From: Candidatus Saccharimonadota bacterium
Lineage (GTDB): Bacteria; Patescibacteriota; Saccharimonadia; Saccharimonadales; Saccharimonadaceae
Length of the DNA stretch: 64,000 bases
Direction of reading: 5' to 3'
NCBI GenBank assembly: GCA_017480095.1
Contig: JAFVBG010000002.1
Span: forward strand, 67,728 to 131,727
The position numbers and the translations under genes are program-made. The notes under the pieces are model-generated. The model was not told where the DNA came from. It did not search any database and saw only the letters and a program-made list of their open reading frames with translations. Each line of letters begins with the position of its first letter. The first letter of the stretch is position 1. This document shows positions 42,364 to 52,239 of this stretch, piece after piece.

Positions 42364-44560
42364 CTCTATTTATGACTGGAATGACAATAGGAGTGTGCCC
42401 AGTAGCGTCGAAGAGAATGTGGGTGACGTCCTCCTTAATCTCTTCTTTCAGGTCTTTCAAATCCCCCATGATGGCGCCAGATTTTTCCGTCTTCAGGCGG
42501 AGATAATGGCGTATCTTGCCAATCAGCTCCTCGGAGTTGTCGAGATAGATAAAGGCACGTGAGACAATGTCTGGTGTTTTGACCAGGCGACCAGTTTTCT
42601 TGGAGACGGTGAGGACGAGGACAAAGATACCCTCGCGGGAGATATGAATCCGGTCTTTCACCACGGCCTCGTGGACTGGCTGATCGGCATCATCATAGAG
42701 CTTGTTACCAGAGTGGATGCGACCGTTTTTGCGGATGGTCTTATCTGGCAAAAGTTCAACAATATCACCATCATCGGCCAGAATAATCCGGTCGCGTGGA
42801 ATACCAATGACATTCTCTGCCATCTGCGCATTGTGCTCCAGCATATAGAACTCGCCGTGATATGGCATATAATTCAGCGGGTGGGTGCGTTCGACAAAAT
42901 CAACATGATCTTCGTAATAAGCGTGACCAGAAAGATGTAGTGGGCCAATGTTGGTGAGGTGGGTCTTGCCATTCTGAATCACCTGCGCGCCCTCGCGAAG
43001 TAGGCCGTCCACCGTATTCACTACGTGTGGCTCGTTGCCAGGGATTGGATTTGAGCTGAAGACAATCGTATCGGTAGCTTTAATCTTGATAAACTTGTGC
43101 GCACCCGTAACCATGCGGTTCAAAACAGCGTTAAGCTCCCCCTGTGAGCCGGTACAGACGATCGTAATCTTTTCGTCTGGGAGCTTGATGATGTCCTCCA
43201 TCTTCATGATGGTGTCTTTTGGCACTTTGATTTCCTTCGTACGGAGGGCAACTTCGACGTTGTTAATCATCGAGAAGCCCGCAAACGCCACCTTCCGACC
43301 GCGCTTTGCAGCCTCTTCAAGTACATTGCCGATACGACCAATCTGAGAGGAGAAGCAAGAGATAATCACGCGGCCATTAGCATAATGATCCATCACAGAG
43401 CCGAGGCTATCGCCAACATCATATTCTGAATGTGGATGATGCCCTGGAGAGTCAATATTGGTGGACTCATTTAACATCAAGGTGATTCCCTCGTTCTTAA
43501 CAATCTCATCAATCCGCTCGTAGTCGGCTTGACGCCCCATCGGGTTAGCTTCGTAGCGCCAGTCACCGGAGAGGTAAATCAGACCATTTGGCGTACGCAC
43601 CACGATGGCAGTGCTACCTGGGATGGAGTGCAGGACATGGATAAACTCGACCGAAAGATGCTCCGAGACCTGAAACTTCTCGTGTTTGAACGGATCGACT
43701 ACCTGATAATTCAAATCTGGTACATCGTCAAGTTCACTCATCTGGCGCTTAATCATGCCAATGGTAAAATCAGTACCATAAATCGGGGTGAGTGGATTAA
43801 ACTTTGGCAACAGGTGACGGCAACCACCGATATGGTCTAGGTGAGCATGGGTAAAGAGTAGAGCCTTGACCTTGTCACGGTTATTTTCAAGATAATCAAT
43901 ATCTGGAATCATATAGTTGACACCAGGATAATCGTTGCCAGCGAAGAGGACACCCATATCCACGACGACAATCTCCCCCTTGTACTCGATAGCAGTCATG
44001 TTTTTACCGATGCCAAACTCGCCGACACCACCGATAGGAATAATGCGGACGGCATCTGGATTAGGGCGAGCCTTTTTGAGCTGGGAATTAGTCACTTGGG
44101 CGCCATGATAGCCATTATAACGTGATTTATTAACTGGGATGCCGATGATGTGTTGCGTAGCCTGAGCATTGACATCTTGCGAGAGCATTCGCTGGTGGTG
44201 GACAACCTCGCCTTTTCGCACACTTACGCCCAGAGCCGTTTTAGAGGCCTTTTCAGCGGTTTTGGTCGATTTTGAAGATTTCGGCGCTTTTTTACCATTA
44301 GCGTTCCTAGAGCCTCCTGGGGCCGTTTTAGACGATTTCGCCTTTTTTGACGATTTTTTGACTAAATGAGCATCCTTGCCGCCTTTTTCAAAATTACTGT
44401 TGAAATTTCGACTCTGAAGTTCGTCAAAAGCGTCAATTTTGGTGGACATAGGGTCAGCTTTGGCCGCCTGGCGCTCGGCAAACTCTTTCTTAATCTTCGG
44501 CAGACGCTCTGCACTCATCGCCATCAGGCGGGCACGGCGCTCCGTTTCACTTTGATTCAT
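42359..44560 (-). CDS. rnj: Ribonuclease J
   Basis: Metallo-beta-lactamase exo/endo-RNase for mRNA decay and rRNA processing. Core motifs: FTHAHLDHIGG, then GDWRYE, STNIDSPGHH, the beta-CASP region and LSGHAYYEDHVDF (C-terminal His motif). Start 44560 is used because AGGAG lies before it and the longer frame crosses the leader. The first 150 residues are a Lys/Ser/Ala-rich extension (KKSSKKAKSSKTAPGG), about 733 aa in total against about 560 usual, perhaps an RNA-binding tail. Its 5' leader is about 45 nt. Confidence 0.95.
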   Translation of the reverse strand: MNQSETERRARLMAMSAERLPKIKKEFAERQAAKADPMSTKIDAFDELQSRNFNSNFEKGGKDAHLVKKSSKKAKSSKTAPGGSRNANGKKAPKSSKSTKTAEKASKTALGVSVRKGEVVHHQRMLSQDVNAQATQHIIGIPVNKSRYNGYHGAQVTNSQLKKARPNPDAVRIIPIGGVGEFGIGKNMTAIEYKGEIVVVDMGVLFAGNDYPGVNYMIPDIDYLENNRDKVKALLFTHAHLDHIGGCRHLLPKFNPLTPIYGTDFTIGMIKRQMSELDDVPDLNYQVVDPFKHEKFQVSEHLSVEFIHVLHSIPGSTAIVVRTPNGLIYLSGDWRYEANPMGRQADYERIDEIVKNEGITLMLNESTNIDSPGHHPHSEYDVGDSLGSVMDHYANGRVIISCFSSQIGRIGNVLEEAAKRGRKVAFAGFSMINNVEVALRTKEIKVPKDTIMKMEDIIKLPDEKITIVCTGSQGELNAVLNRMVTGAHKFIKIKATDTIVFSSNPIPGNEPHVVNTVDGLLREGAQVIQNGKTHLTNIGPLHLSGHAYYEDHVDFVERTHPLNYMPYHGEFYMLEHNAQMAENVIGIPRDRIILADDGDIVELLPDKTIRKNGRIHSGNKLYDDADQPVHEAVVKDRIHISREGIFVLVLTVSKKTGRLVKTPDIVSRAFIYLDNSEELIGKIRHYLRLKTEKSGAIMGDLKDLKEEIKEDVTHILFDATGHTPIVIPVINRV

Positions 44561-44611
44561 GTAAAAACTCCTGTTTATGTAACTAAAATACAAGTTGAAT
44601 TAAGTATCTTA

Positions 44612-44640
44612 ATTATAGCGCAACAGGAGTTGAATGTCAA
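44612..44640 (-). promoter_or_regulatory. RNase J promoter
   Basis: Minus strand TTGACA (44635-44640), 17 nt, TATAAT (44612-44617). It abuts the stop codon of pgk. AACTCCTGTT in the spacer is the inverse of AACAGGAGTT at the ribosome site. Confidence 0.8.
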
Positions 44641-44641
44641 C

Positions 44642-45730
44642 CTATTCGTCCAGGTTTTCCAAACCAGGGAGCGATAAGCCAGATAGTAGTTCAAGTGAAG
44701 CACCGCCGCCAGTGGAGACGAGAGAATATTGCAAATCTGGGTTTTTCGCCTGTAGGTTTTCAATGAAGCCAGTGGTATCACCACCGCAAATCACCGTCGT
44801 GGCGCCGTTTTTAGTGGCTTCGGCCAGGGCAAAGGCGATTTTTTCTGAACTCTTGGCAAATTCTGGGTCTTCCACCTTGCCGAGCGTACCGTTCCAGAGG
44901 ATAGTTTTGGCAGTTTTGATAATTTCGATAAACTTATCTACCTCGGCTTCAGCAATATCAAGTTTCGCACCCTCACCATCCGTCGCAAAATCACCAGCCA
45001 CTATAACTTTGTCAGTCAAATCGGCCGGCACAGCATAGCCATCGGCAGCAATTTTACCGCCGACCAGGACTTTCTCGGCTTTTGGTGCTATTTTTTCAAT
45101 CAGAGGTTGTTTGTCGTCCACCTTAGCACCACCCAGGATCATCACAAATGGATGGGCTGGATTCTCCGCGACTTTAGTCAGCTCGGAGACTTCTTTCTCA
45201 AGCAAAAGCCCAGCGACGGACGGAATCTCTTTTGTAATAGCGTCGGTCGAGGCATGAGCACGATGAATCACGGCAAACCCATCTTGGACGAATAAATCAG
45301 CATGAGTGGACTCAGCAATTTCGCGTGCAAATTCGGCGGAGTTGGCCTCTTCTCCAGGGAAGAAACGTAGATTTTCGAGCAGAAGAATACCGCCGACTGG
45401 GGTCTTTTCTACAGCTTCTTCCACATCTGGGCCAGAGACATCACCGACAAAGTTGACCTTGGCATCTTCACCAAGTAGCGCTTTCAGCCTTTCTGCAATC
45501 GGGCGAAGCGATAATTCTGGCACTTTCTTCCCCTCTGGACGACCGAGGTGTGAACAGAGGATAATCCGACGTGCACCCTTTTTCTTCAAGTATTCAATGG
45601 TCGGCAAACTCGCGCGAATCCGCAAGTCGTCGGTAATCACACCATCCTTCAGCGGCACATTGTAATCTACTCGCACTAGGACATTCTGACCACGTGGGCG
45701 AGCATCTCTAACTGTTAGCTTTGAAAACAT
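44642..45730 (-). CDS. pgk: Phosphoglycerate kinase
   Basis: Glycolytic ATP-forming enzyme. N-terminal substrate site VRVDYNVPLKDG and SHLGRP; the VILGGAKV-like FVMILGGAKVDDK hinge and the nucleotide site WNGTLGKVE with CGGDTTGF and STGGGASLELLSG. 362 aa, about 30 fewer than usual, as often in small-genome CPR bacteria. It follows pyk by 20 bases on the same strand, forming a glycolytic pair, the likely main ATP-making steps here. Confidence 0.97.
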   Translation of the reverse strand: MFSKLTVRDARPRGQNVLVRVDYNVPLKDGVITDDLRIRASLPTIEYLKKKGARRIILCSHLGRPEGKKVPELSLRPIAERLKALLGEDAKVNFVGDVSGPDVEEAVEKTPVGGILLLENLRFFPGEEANSAEFAREIAESTHADLFVQDGFAVIHRAHASTDAITKEIPSVAGLLLEKEVSELTKVAENPAHPFVMILGGAKVDDKQPLIEKIAPKAEKVLVGGKIAADGYAVPADLTDKVIVAGDFATDGEGAKLDIAEAEVDKFIEIIKTAKTILWNGTLGKVEDPEFAKSSEKIAFALAEATKNGATTVICGGDTTGFIENLQAKNPDLQYSLVSTGGGASLELLSGLSLPGLENLDE

Positions 45731-45750
45731 ATACCTCCTTTTCCACCTTA

Positions 45751-47187
45751 TTATAGACGAACGATTTGAATAGTATCCGTACCTCCCAGGGTATCTCTAT
45801 GCCCAGAAACGATTAGCGCAGTCAACTCAGTCTTACCATCTTCCATCTGGAGATAGCCATTTGCCTTCAAATCTTGACCGAGGTCGAGACCATAGGTCGG
45901 CGAGTATGGACGAACAAAAGCAGCGTTCGCATAAGTAAGCGCCAGTTGCCCAGCCACGCGTGGATTGCTGGTAACGGTAATAATTGGGGTTGATGGGCGC
46001 TGAGCCGCAATCGAAGCGGCGGTAGTACCGGTAGCAGTCTGGCAGATAATCACATCAGCATCAATTTTCTCTGCCATGTTTGTCACAGCAGCCGAAACAG
46101 CATCGTAATTTCTAAAGTCACCGGTAATTTCATGGGCGATTGGCAGAATCTTGGCGTTATTCTGCGTGTAGAGAATCACCTTTTTCATGGCTTTGACCGT
46201 CTCAACTGGATATTTACCATTAGCAGTCTCATCCGAAAGCATCACAGCATCGGCACCAAGCATGACGGCCGTAGCAACATCAGAAACTTCAGCACGAGTT
46301 GGCTCTGGATTATCCACCATCGAGCCCATCATCTGGGTCGCCACAATCACTAGCTTAGAATACTGACGACAGAGGGCAATCAGCTTGCGCTGGACGATTG
46401 GCACAACTTCAGCACCAGCTTCCACCGCCATGTCACCACGCGCCACCATGATACCATCGGTCGCCTTGACGATAGCTTCCATAGTCTCATCGTCTTGAAT
46501 GGCCTTTTTAGTCTCAATCTTGGCGATAATCTGCGCGGTAGAACCATGCGAAAGCAAAATCTGACGCAGTTTTTCAATATCTTCAGCGGATTGAACAAAA
46601 GAAAGTGCAACATAGTCAAAATCACGAGAGGCGCCAAATTCAATATCGGCCATATCCTTCTCGGTGATAATATCGCCGCCAAAGTCGGTATCGGGCAAAT
46701 TTAAGCCCTTTTTTGACATGATGAAACCGTCGTTTTCAACTTCAACCTTGATTGCGGTTTTGCTTTCAATCTCGGTGACGTGGGTGCGGATTTTGCCGTC
46801 GAAAATGAAGATTGGCTCGCCAACTTTAACCTTTTCAGCCAGATTATACTGGACTGGGAGACGGTTAGAACCATCGTGTTCAGTAACGGCGTGGTCGAGA
46901 ATCAAAATGTCGCCAGTTTTGACGTCCATCTTGTCGTCTTTTAGCATACCAAGACGAATCTTTGGCCCCTGTAAATCTTGTAAGATTGCTACGGAACGAC
47001 CCTTTTTCTCGGCCGCAGCACGGATCCATTTGATTTGCTGGTCACGCTCGACGTAATCGCCATGAGAGAAGTTCAAGCGGCAGCCGTTGACACCAGCCAT
47101 GATTAGTTCTTCAATTTTTTGTTCAGTAAAGGTGGCCGGCCCAATGGTCGCCAAAATTTTAGTGCGTTTAAATAATTGTTTACTCAT
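45751..47187 (-). CDS. pyk: Pyruvate kinase
   Basis: Converts PEP and ADP to pyruvate and ATP. Conserved: TKILATIGPAT, GCRLNFSHGDY, the K+/Mg2+ site IIAKIETKKAI, the family signature MVARGDMAVEAGAE and the TATQMMGSM/PTRAEVSDVA region. The C-terminal allosteric domain (about 350-478) is present. TATAAT lies 12 nt before ATG. Operon head for pgk; divergent from murB across 91 bases. Confidence 0.97.
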   Translation of the reverse strand: MSKQLFKRTKILATIGPATFTEQKIEELIMAGVNGCRLNFSHGDYVERDQQIKWIRAAAEKKGRSVAILQDLQGPKIRLGMLKDDKMDVKTGDILILDHAVTEHDGSNRLPVQYNLAEKVKVGEPIFIFDGKIRTHVTEIESKTAIKVEVENDGFIMSKKGLNLPDTDFGGDIITEKDMADIEFGASRDFDYVALSFVQSAEDIEKLRQILLSHGSTAQIIAKIETKKAIQDDETMEAIVKATDGIMVARGDMAVEAGAEVVPIVQRKLIALCRQYSKLVIVATQMMGSMVDNPEPTRAEVSDVATAVMLGADAVMLSDETANGKYPVETVKAMKKVILYTQNNAKILPIAHEITGDFRNYDAVSAAVTNMAEKIDADVIICQTATGTTAASIAAQRPSTPIITVTSNPRVAGQLALTYANAAFVRPYSPTYGLDLGQDLKANGYLQMEDGKTELTALIVSGHRDTLGGTDTIQIVRL

Positions 47188-47265
47188 AACTTATCTATAA
47201 TTATACCAGATAAACTGGGGTTAGCAAGAGGGTAAACAATGGTATCCATAAAGCCTCTTTTATGA

Positions 47266-47271
47266 TATAAT
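47266..47271 (+). promoter_or_regulatory. murB promoter -10, leaderless type
   Basis: TGATATAAT (extended -10), 7 nt, ATG. No Shine-Dalgarno sequence is possible between them. Confidence 0.6.
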
Positions 47272-47278
47272 ATATATT

Positions 47279-48376
47279 ATGAAGATTAGAGAGAACATCC
47301 CGATTTCTGAGCTTACTACCATGCGCCTCGGCGGTAATGCGCGCTACGTGATTGAGGTTGAATCGCCAAAAGATGTGGCGGAAGCCTTTGCTTTTGCTGA
47401 AGAGAAGAACCTACCGACTTTCGCTCTCGGTAGCGGTGCGAACACGATTGGTCACGATGAAGGTTTTAATGGCGTCATCATCCTCGATCGCATTAAAGGT
47501 ATGGAAGTCCTAGACGAGTCTGAAGACGGGGTGTTTGTCCGCGCTTGTGGTGGTGAAGTTTGGGATGATTTTGTCGCCTTTTGTTGTGAGCGTGAATATT
47601 CTGGAATTGAAGCTATGAGCGGTATTCCAGGTCTAGTTGGTTCAGCCCCGGTGCAAAACATCGGAGCCTATGGACAGGACATTTCTCAAGTTATCGACCA
47701 TGTTGAAGCCTACGACACGAAAACTAAAGAGATGGTTATCCTCGGTCGCGACGAGATGAAGATGGGTTATCGCACTACGATTTTCAATACTGGCGAAGAT
47801 GCAGGCAGATATTATATTACGGCCATTACTGTCGAGCTTGAGAATCGCGAGATGTTGAAACCGCCATTTTATACCAGTTTGCAGGCTTATCTAGCTGAGC
47901 AGCAAGGGGCGACACTTCCAGCGAACCATTCTGAACTACCAGAAATCGAAGATCGTGAATACACTCCAAGTGAAATTCGCCAAGCGGTTTTGGCGGTGCG
48001 TGGCAGCAAGTTGCCAGACCCGGCCAAAGAAGCTTCTGCGGGTAGCTTTTTTAAGAATGTTTACCTCACGGAGGCAGAGGCAGAAGCGGCACGCGCCAAA
48101 GGTCTAAAAGTTTACGAAAAGCCTGGCTCGGTACTAAAAAATGCTGCTGGCGAACCACTGAACTTTATGGTGAATTCTGGCTTTCTAATTCAGGAATGTG
48201 GACTATCTGGCAAAACGTTACACGGTATGCGCGTGAACGAAAAGGCCGCGCTCGTGCTTATTAACGATTCGGCTAAAGGTTATGAAGATTTAGCCAAGGC
48301 TCGCGCGGAAATTCGCCAGATTGTCAAGGAAAAATACGGGTATGATCTAGAGCAAGAACCGGTGGAAATTATTTGA
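47279..48376 (+). CDS. murB: UDP-N-acetylenolpyruvoylglucosamine reductase
   Basis: FAD/NADPH enzyme for peptidoglycan precursor UDP-MurNAc. N-terminal TTMRLGGNARYVIEVES, FAD site LGSGANTIGHDEGFNGVII, GIEAMSGIPGLVGSAPVQNIGAYGQDIS, and the C-terminal catalytic GSFFKNVY (Ser) with the final Glu region. The 365-aa length with an extra segment (about 195-225) suits the type I-like form. Presence shows the organism builds a cell wall. Promoter is leaderless. Confidence 0.95.
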   Translation: MKIRENIPISELTTMRLGGNARYVIEVESPKDVAEAFAFAEEKNLPTFALGSGANTIGHDEGFNGVIILDRIKGMEVLDESEDGVFVRACGGEVWDDFVAFCCEREYSGIEAMSGIPGLVGSAPVQNIGAYGQDISQVIDHVEAYDTKTKEMVILGRDEMKMGYRTTIFNTGEDAGRYYITAITVELENREMLKPPFYTSLQAYLAEQQGATLPANHSELPEIEDREYTPSEIRQAVLAVRGSKLPDPAKEASAGSFFKNVYLTEAEAEAARAKGLKVYEKPGSVLKNAAGEPLNFMVNSGFLIQECGLSGKTLHGMRVNEKAALVLINDSAKGYEDLAKARAEIRQIVKEKYGYDLEQEPVEII

Positions 48377-48380
48377 TATG

Positions 48381-48409
48381 TTGACAGAATAAGCTACTTA
48401 TGCTATAAT
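48381..48409 (+). promoter_or_regulatory. folD promoter
   Basis: TTGACA, 17 nt, TATAAT, then 14 nt to the ATG at 48424. Confidence 0.8.
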
Positions 48410-48423
48410 AAAAGATTAGGTCT

Positions 48424-49212
48424 ATGAAAATCTTAAAAGGTCGTGATTTAGCAGATTTTATCAAAGAAAAACAAGCGCGTCAAACGCGTCAATTTTTGGC
48501 GCAAAAAATCCAGCCGAAGCTACTCATTATCCGCGATAGCGAAAACCCCGTCATCATGAAATATGTCGGGTTGAAAAAACAATACGGCGAAGATATTGGC
48601 GTCGAAGTTGAAGATTTTTGCGCTAATTCCAAAGCTGAAATCGAAACGAAAATTGCCGAGGCCAACAATGACCCCAAAACCCATGGCATTATCGTTCAAC
48701 TGCCATTAAAAACCGTTGAAAAATCCGAGCTGGACGAGGTGCTTGGCAAAATTAACGTTGAAAAAGACGTCGATGGTCTCACAGGCAAGACCGACACCGC
48801 CACGGCAGTTGCGATTAACTGGCTAATTGCTGGGCATGGGCTCGACTTGAAGGACTTAAAAATTGCCATTGTCGGTCGTGGTCGCCTAGTCGGTGCACCG
48901 CTGATTCGGATGTGGACTAATTCCGGCTATGATATAACAGTTTTTGGGCATGATGGAGATCTAAAAACTTTGAAAGATTTTGATGTAATTGTCACCGCGA
49001 CTGGCGTGCCGCATCTCATTACTTCTGAGATGGTGAAGCCAGGCTGCATCCTGATTGATGCTGGCACCGCCGCTGAAGATGGTGTCCTGGTTGGCGACGT
49101 GGATGAAGCAGTGCGAAGTCGCGAAGATTTAAAAGCGATTACACCGAAGGTTGGTGGCGTCGGCCCACTCACAGTTTGCGCTTTATTTGACGGCGTGCTG
49201 AATAGCGTTTAG
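48424..49212 (+). CDS. folD: Bifunctional methylene-THF dehydrogenase / cyclohydrolase
   Basis: One-carbon metabolism. The catalytic Lys lies in MKYVGLKKQYG (YxxxK), HGIIVQLPL and KDVDGLT are conserved, and the Rossmann part carries AIVGRGRLVGAPL in place of the common GRSxxVGxP. The ending GGVGPLTVCALFDGVL fits. 262 aa, slightly short of 280. The first few N-terminal residues look trimmed. Own promoter; convergent with the Clp-like ATPase gene. Confidence 0.93.
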   Translation: MKILKGRDLADFIKEKQARQTRQFLAQKIQPKLLIIRDSENPVIMKYVGLKKQYGEDIGVEVEDFCANSKAEIETKIAEANNDPKTHGIIVQLPLKTVEKSELDEVLGKINVEKDVDGLTGKTDTATAVAINWLIAGHGLDLKDLKIAIVGRGRLVGAPLIRMWTNSGYDITVFGHDGDLKTLKDFDVIVTATGVPHLITSEMVKPGCILIDAGTAAEDGVLVGDVDEAVRSREDLKAITPKVGGVGPLTVCALFDGVLNSV

Positions 49213-49226
49213 GCTAGAGAGCCAAT

Positions 49227-51764
49227 CTACAACTCGCTCTGTACCAGCTCTGGGGTGATGGTGATTTCTGCGCCAGAGGTGGCGGTACCCGCGAGGACGA
49301 GTTTGGCGACGATGTTCTCGACGGTCTTCTGCACGACGCGCCGCATCGGACGTGCGCCGAGTTGCGGGTCATAACCTTTTTCGACTAGTAAGTCAAGTGC
49401 TCCGTCGGTCAGTTTCACGGTAATCTTCTGGTTGGCGAGAGTCTTGTTTGTACTCTTGACCAGGAGCGCGGCGATTTTGCGTAAATCTTCTTTTGAAAGT
49501 GGCTTAAAAATACAAATTTCGTCGAAGCGGTTGAGAAACTCCGGCTTAAATTCACCGTTTTTAATCAAAGTATTAGTCAGCTCCTCTTTAATTGCAGCTA
49601 AATCTTCCCCGCCAGAAACGGCCGCACGGATGCGGTCGGCACCGGCGTTCGACGTGGCAATCACAATCGCATCCCGGAAGCTAACTTCGCGGTTCTTGGT
49701 GTCGCGCAGGATGCCTTCATCTAGCATCTGGAGTAGGGTAGTTAATACCTGCGGATGAGCTTTCTCGATTTCGTCCAGCAAGACTACTGAAAATGGGTTC
49801 TTCATCATCTGGGCAGTGAGACTCATCGGGTCAACCGTTGGCTCGGCAATCAGACGGGAAACATCATCGGCGGAAACATACTCGTTTAGGTCAATCCGTA
49901 CGATGTCGTTTTCACCACCAAAATAGACCTGCGAGACGGCTTTAGCCAGTTCGGTTTTACCGACACCAGTCGGACCGAGGAAGAGGAAAGTGCCGATTGG
50001 ACGGCTAGTATTGCGCACGCCAGCAGCAGAGCGACGCAGAGCATCGGAAACAGTTTTTACTGCTTCGGCCTGGTCAATCATTCGCTCATGAATCAAGTTT
50101 TCCATGTTGAGCAAACGGTTGCGTTCGGCAGTGTCAGTCTCGACTTGAACTTTTACGCCCTGAGTTTTCTCAATGGCTTTACCCACGCTTTCTGCCAAGA
50201 CAAAGCCGTGGTCGGCATAACTAGCTGCACTTTCGAGCAGATGGAGTGCGCGGCCTGGCATTTCAAGGTCGAAAACATAGCGGCTAGAGAGGCGATAAGC
50301 TTCTTTTAACGCCCAAATGGTGTAAGTAACTTTATACTGATATTCTAAGCGTGGCACCGCATCTTGCATTACGCGCAGAGTCTCAGCTTCGTTCGCTGGT
50401 GCAACCATGATTTTGTTGAGCGAGTTCGCTAGAGCGGGATTTTTAGCGGAGATTTCGAGATATTTCTGCTCGTCCATGGTCAAGATGATACGGAGAGCGC
50501 CGTTTTCGAGGGCAGGCAGAAGCAGATTGGAGATGTCAACCGAGCCGACGCCTTCCTCGAAGAAGAGGTGCGCATCTTTGAAATAGAGAATGATATTTTT
50601 GGCGGCATAGGCTTCGTTCAAAATTGCCGTCACCAGACGTTCGACCTGACCGCGCTCTGGAGCCTGACCGAGAATCGTGGCAGAATCAAGCTGAAAAACT
50701 TGGCGAAACTTCAACGTGCTTGGAATATTCTTATTGTCCGCCGAGAGGATTTCCCAAGCAAAAGCACGCACAATGGTGTTTTTCCCTGTGCCATCTGGAC
50801 CAATCAGGGCAGTGTTTTGGCGACCATCAGTCGAGAAAGTTTGAATCATGCGGTTGACAACCTCCATGTGCGGCTCAAGTTGCACCTGTTCCGGATTTGA
50901 ACTCTGGCTAATAGAAATGTTACGGCCAAAGCGAGACATCAGCGGAATGTAGCCAAAAGAAAGGTCGCGCGCAATACCACCATCACGACGCTTGACTTTA
51001 GCGGTCTTGACAATGCCGTGCAGGTAGCTATACCAAGTGATACCATCCTTCAAATCAGAAAGTTCCAGTTTTAACGAAGCCAGCAACAATTCAGCCTGCG
51101 GATGGAGCGAAATCATGGCGACTTCGAGCATACCGCCAGAGACAGTTTCGCCGTTTAGCTCCCTACGGAGAGATTTAGCGACGGAAAACACCCGCATTTC
51201 AGCCTCGGTGCCATAGACCCGCTGGAGATCCAACGCAACTTTTTGCAAGATTTCTGGGCCGATGGCATAGCGCGACATTAGGAAACGGCCAGAGCGGCTG
51301 CCGGCTGGTAGGCTTTTTGCCATGCCCATCACCGTAGCATCTTTTGATAATAGGCAAAGAGCGTTTGGCGAGAGGACGTCGTTGATATTTTCAGTCTCGA
51401 TATTATTACTACCAGCAGTGCAGCCAACCGGGACTTTTTTCAAAACCAACTTTGTCCAGATGAAGACAATCATAAGCAGTGAAGCAAGACCGAAGCAGAG
51501 CCAACCCAGAGGGTTTTTCAGATAGAATGAATAGCCCGAAGCGGCGAGGCAGGCAAGGATAGCAATCACATTGAGAGTAAGCATAGGCGTATTACCTAGA
51601 ATTTGCCCCAAGCGAGCTTCACGCGCACGGAGAGAGAGGTGGTCGAAGAGGTCGTTAGAGCGGTTTGGGTTGATGGCAAAACCCTGCGGAACTGGTCCGA
51701 ACGGTGATGTTTGCGACGCTGGCTGAAATTGTGATGCTAGCGGAGTCTGATTCTGTGGTGTCAT
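49227..51764 (-). CDS. Membrane-anchored double-AAA Clp-like ATPase
   Basis: A disordered Gln/Pro-rich N-terminus (MTPQNQTPLASQFQPASQ) is followed by two membrane segments (about 48-68 and 72-92), a linker, then two AAA+ modules: D1 with Walker A GPDGTGKNTI (Asn replaces Thr/Ser position partner) and D2 with [10 protein letters not shown] and DEIEKAHPQ. The C-terminal D2-small domain (GYDPQLGARPMRRVVQ) is ClpB/ClpC-like. No Clp-N repeats or UVR motif. Start 51764 overlaps the stop of the preceding membrane protein gene. The architecture suggests a membrane-tethered unfoldase; function unknown. Confidence 0.85.
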   Translation of the reverse strand: MTPQNQTPLASQFQPASQTSPFGPVPQGFAINPNRSNDLFDHLSLRAREARLGQILGNTPMLTLNVIAILACLAASGYSFYLKNPLGWLCFGLASLLMIVFIWTKLVLKKVPVGCTAGSNNIETENINDVLSPNALCLLSKDATVMGMAKSLPAGSRSGRFLMSRYAIGPEILQKVALDLQRVYGTEAEMRVFSVAKSLRRELNGETVSGGMLEVAMISLHPQAELLLASLKLELSDLKDGITWYSYLHGIVKTAKVKRRDGGIARDLSFGYIPLMSRFGRNISISQSSNPEQVQLEPHMEVVNRMIQTFSTDGRQNTALIGPDGTGKNTIVRAFAWEILSADNKNIPSTLKFRQVFQLDSATILGQAPERGQVERLVTAILNEAYAAKNIILYFKDAHLFFEEGVGSVDISNLLLPALENGALRIILTMDEQKYLEISAKNPALANSLNKIMVAPANEAETLRVMQDAVPRLEYQYKVTYTIWALKEAYRLSSRYVFDLEMPGRALHLLESAASYADHGFVLAESVGKAIEKTQGVKVQVETDTAERNRLLNMENLIHERMIDQAEAVKTVSDALRRSAAGVRNTSRPIGTFLFLGPTGVGKTELAKAVSQVYFGGENDIVRIDLNEYVSADDVSRLIAEPTVDPMSLTAQMMKNPFSVVLLDEIEKAHPQVLTTLLQMLDEGILRDTKNREVSFRDAIVIATSNAGADRIRAAVSGGEDLAAIKEELTNTLIKNGEFKPEFLNRFDEICIFKPLSKEDLRKIAALLVKSTNKTLANQKITVKLTDGALDLLVEKGYDPQLGARPMRRVVQKTVENIVAKLVLAGTATSGAEITITPELVQSEL

Positions 51765-52135
51765 AACGTTACTCCCGAAGTCCAGAGGACGATGCAACAA
51801 ATCGGCATGATTGGCATGAACGGATAAGCAATCATCGCCACGATTGAGATGGCGGATTGTAGTATGAGCGAGATAAGACCGAGGATGATCAGGAGTGTGC
51901 GCAGAGTGAAGCCGACCGCACGAGAGACGAGACGATCTAGGAAGGCTTGGAAACGCGTCTCAAGTGAGCCTTCGACGCTGCCGGCAGAGATTTGGCGAAA
52001 CGGCAAAAACCAGGTTTTGACGAGTGAACCGATAGAGAAGAAGTCGGCAGTATTGCGAAGCTTGTCGATAAGCTTCAAAAAGAAGGCTTTGAACCCGCGA
52101 CCATACCACCAGTTTATCAGTTCGACGAGTAGCAT
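51761..52135 (-). CDS. Small membrane protein upstream of Clp-like ATPase
   Basis: 124 aa with a short amphipathic start (VELINWWYGRGFKAFF) and two hydrophobic segments (about 77-95 and 96-118). No family recognised. It is co-translated with the membrane Clp-like ATPase (ATGA overlap), so it is probably a partner or adaptor. TATAAT lies about 10 nt before ATG in an AT-only stretch. Confidence 0.65.
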   Translation of the reverse strand: MLLVELINWWYGRGFKAFFLKLIDKLRNTADFFSIGSLVKTWFLPFRQISAGSVEGSLETRFQAFLDRLVSRAVGFTLRTLLIILGLISLILQSAISIVAMIAYPFMPIMPICCIVLWTSGVTL

Positions 52136-52239
52136 ATATTATATATTATATCACACTCTATGCCCGCTAGCTCTATAAAGAAAATACGTGACGACCCAAT
52201 ATATGTGATATAATGGGAGTAGCTTAATGGAGTTCAAAA

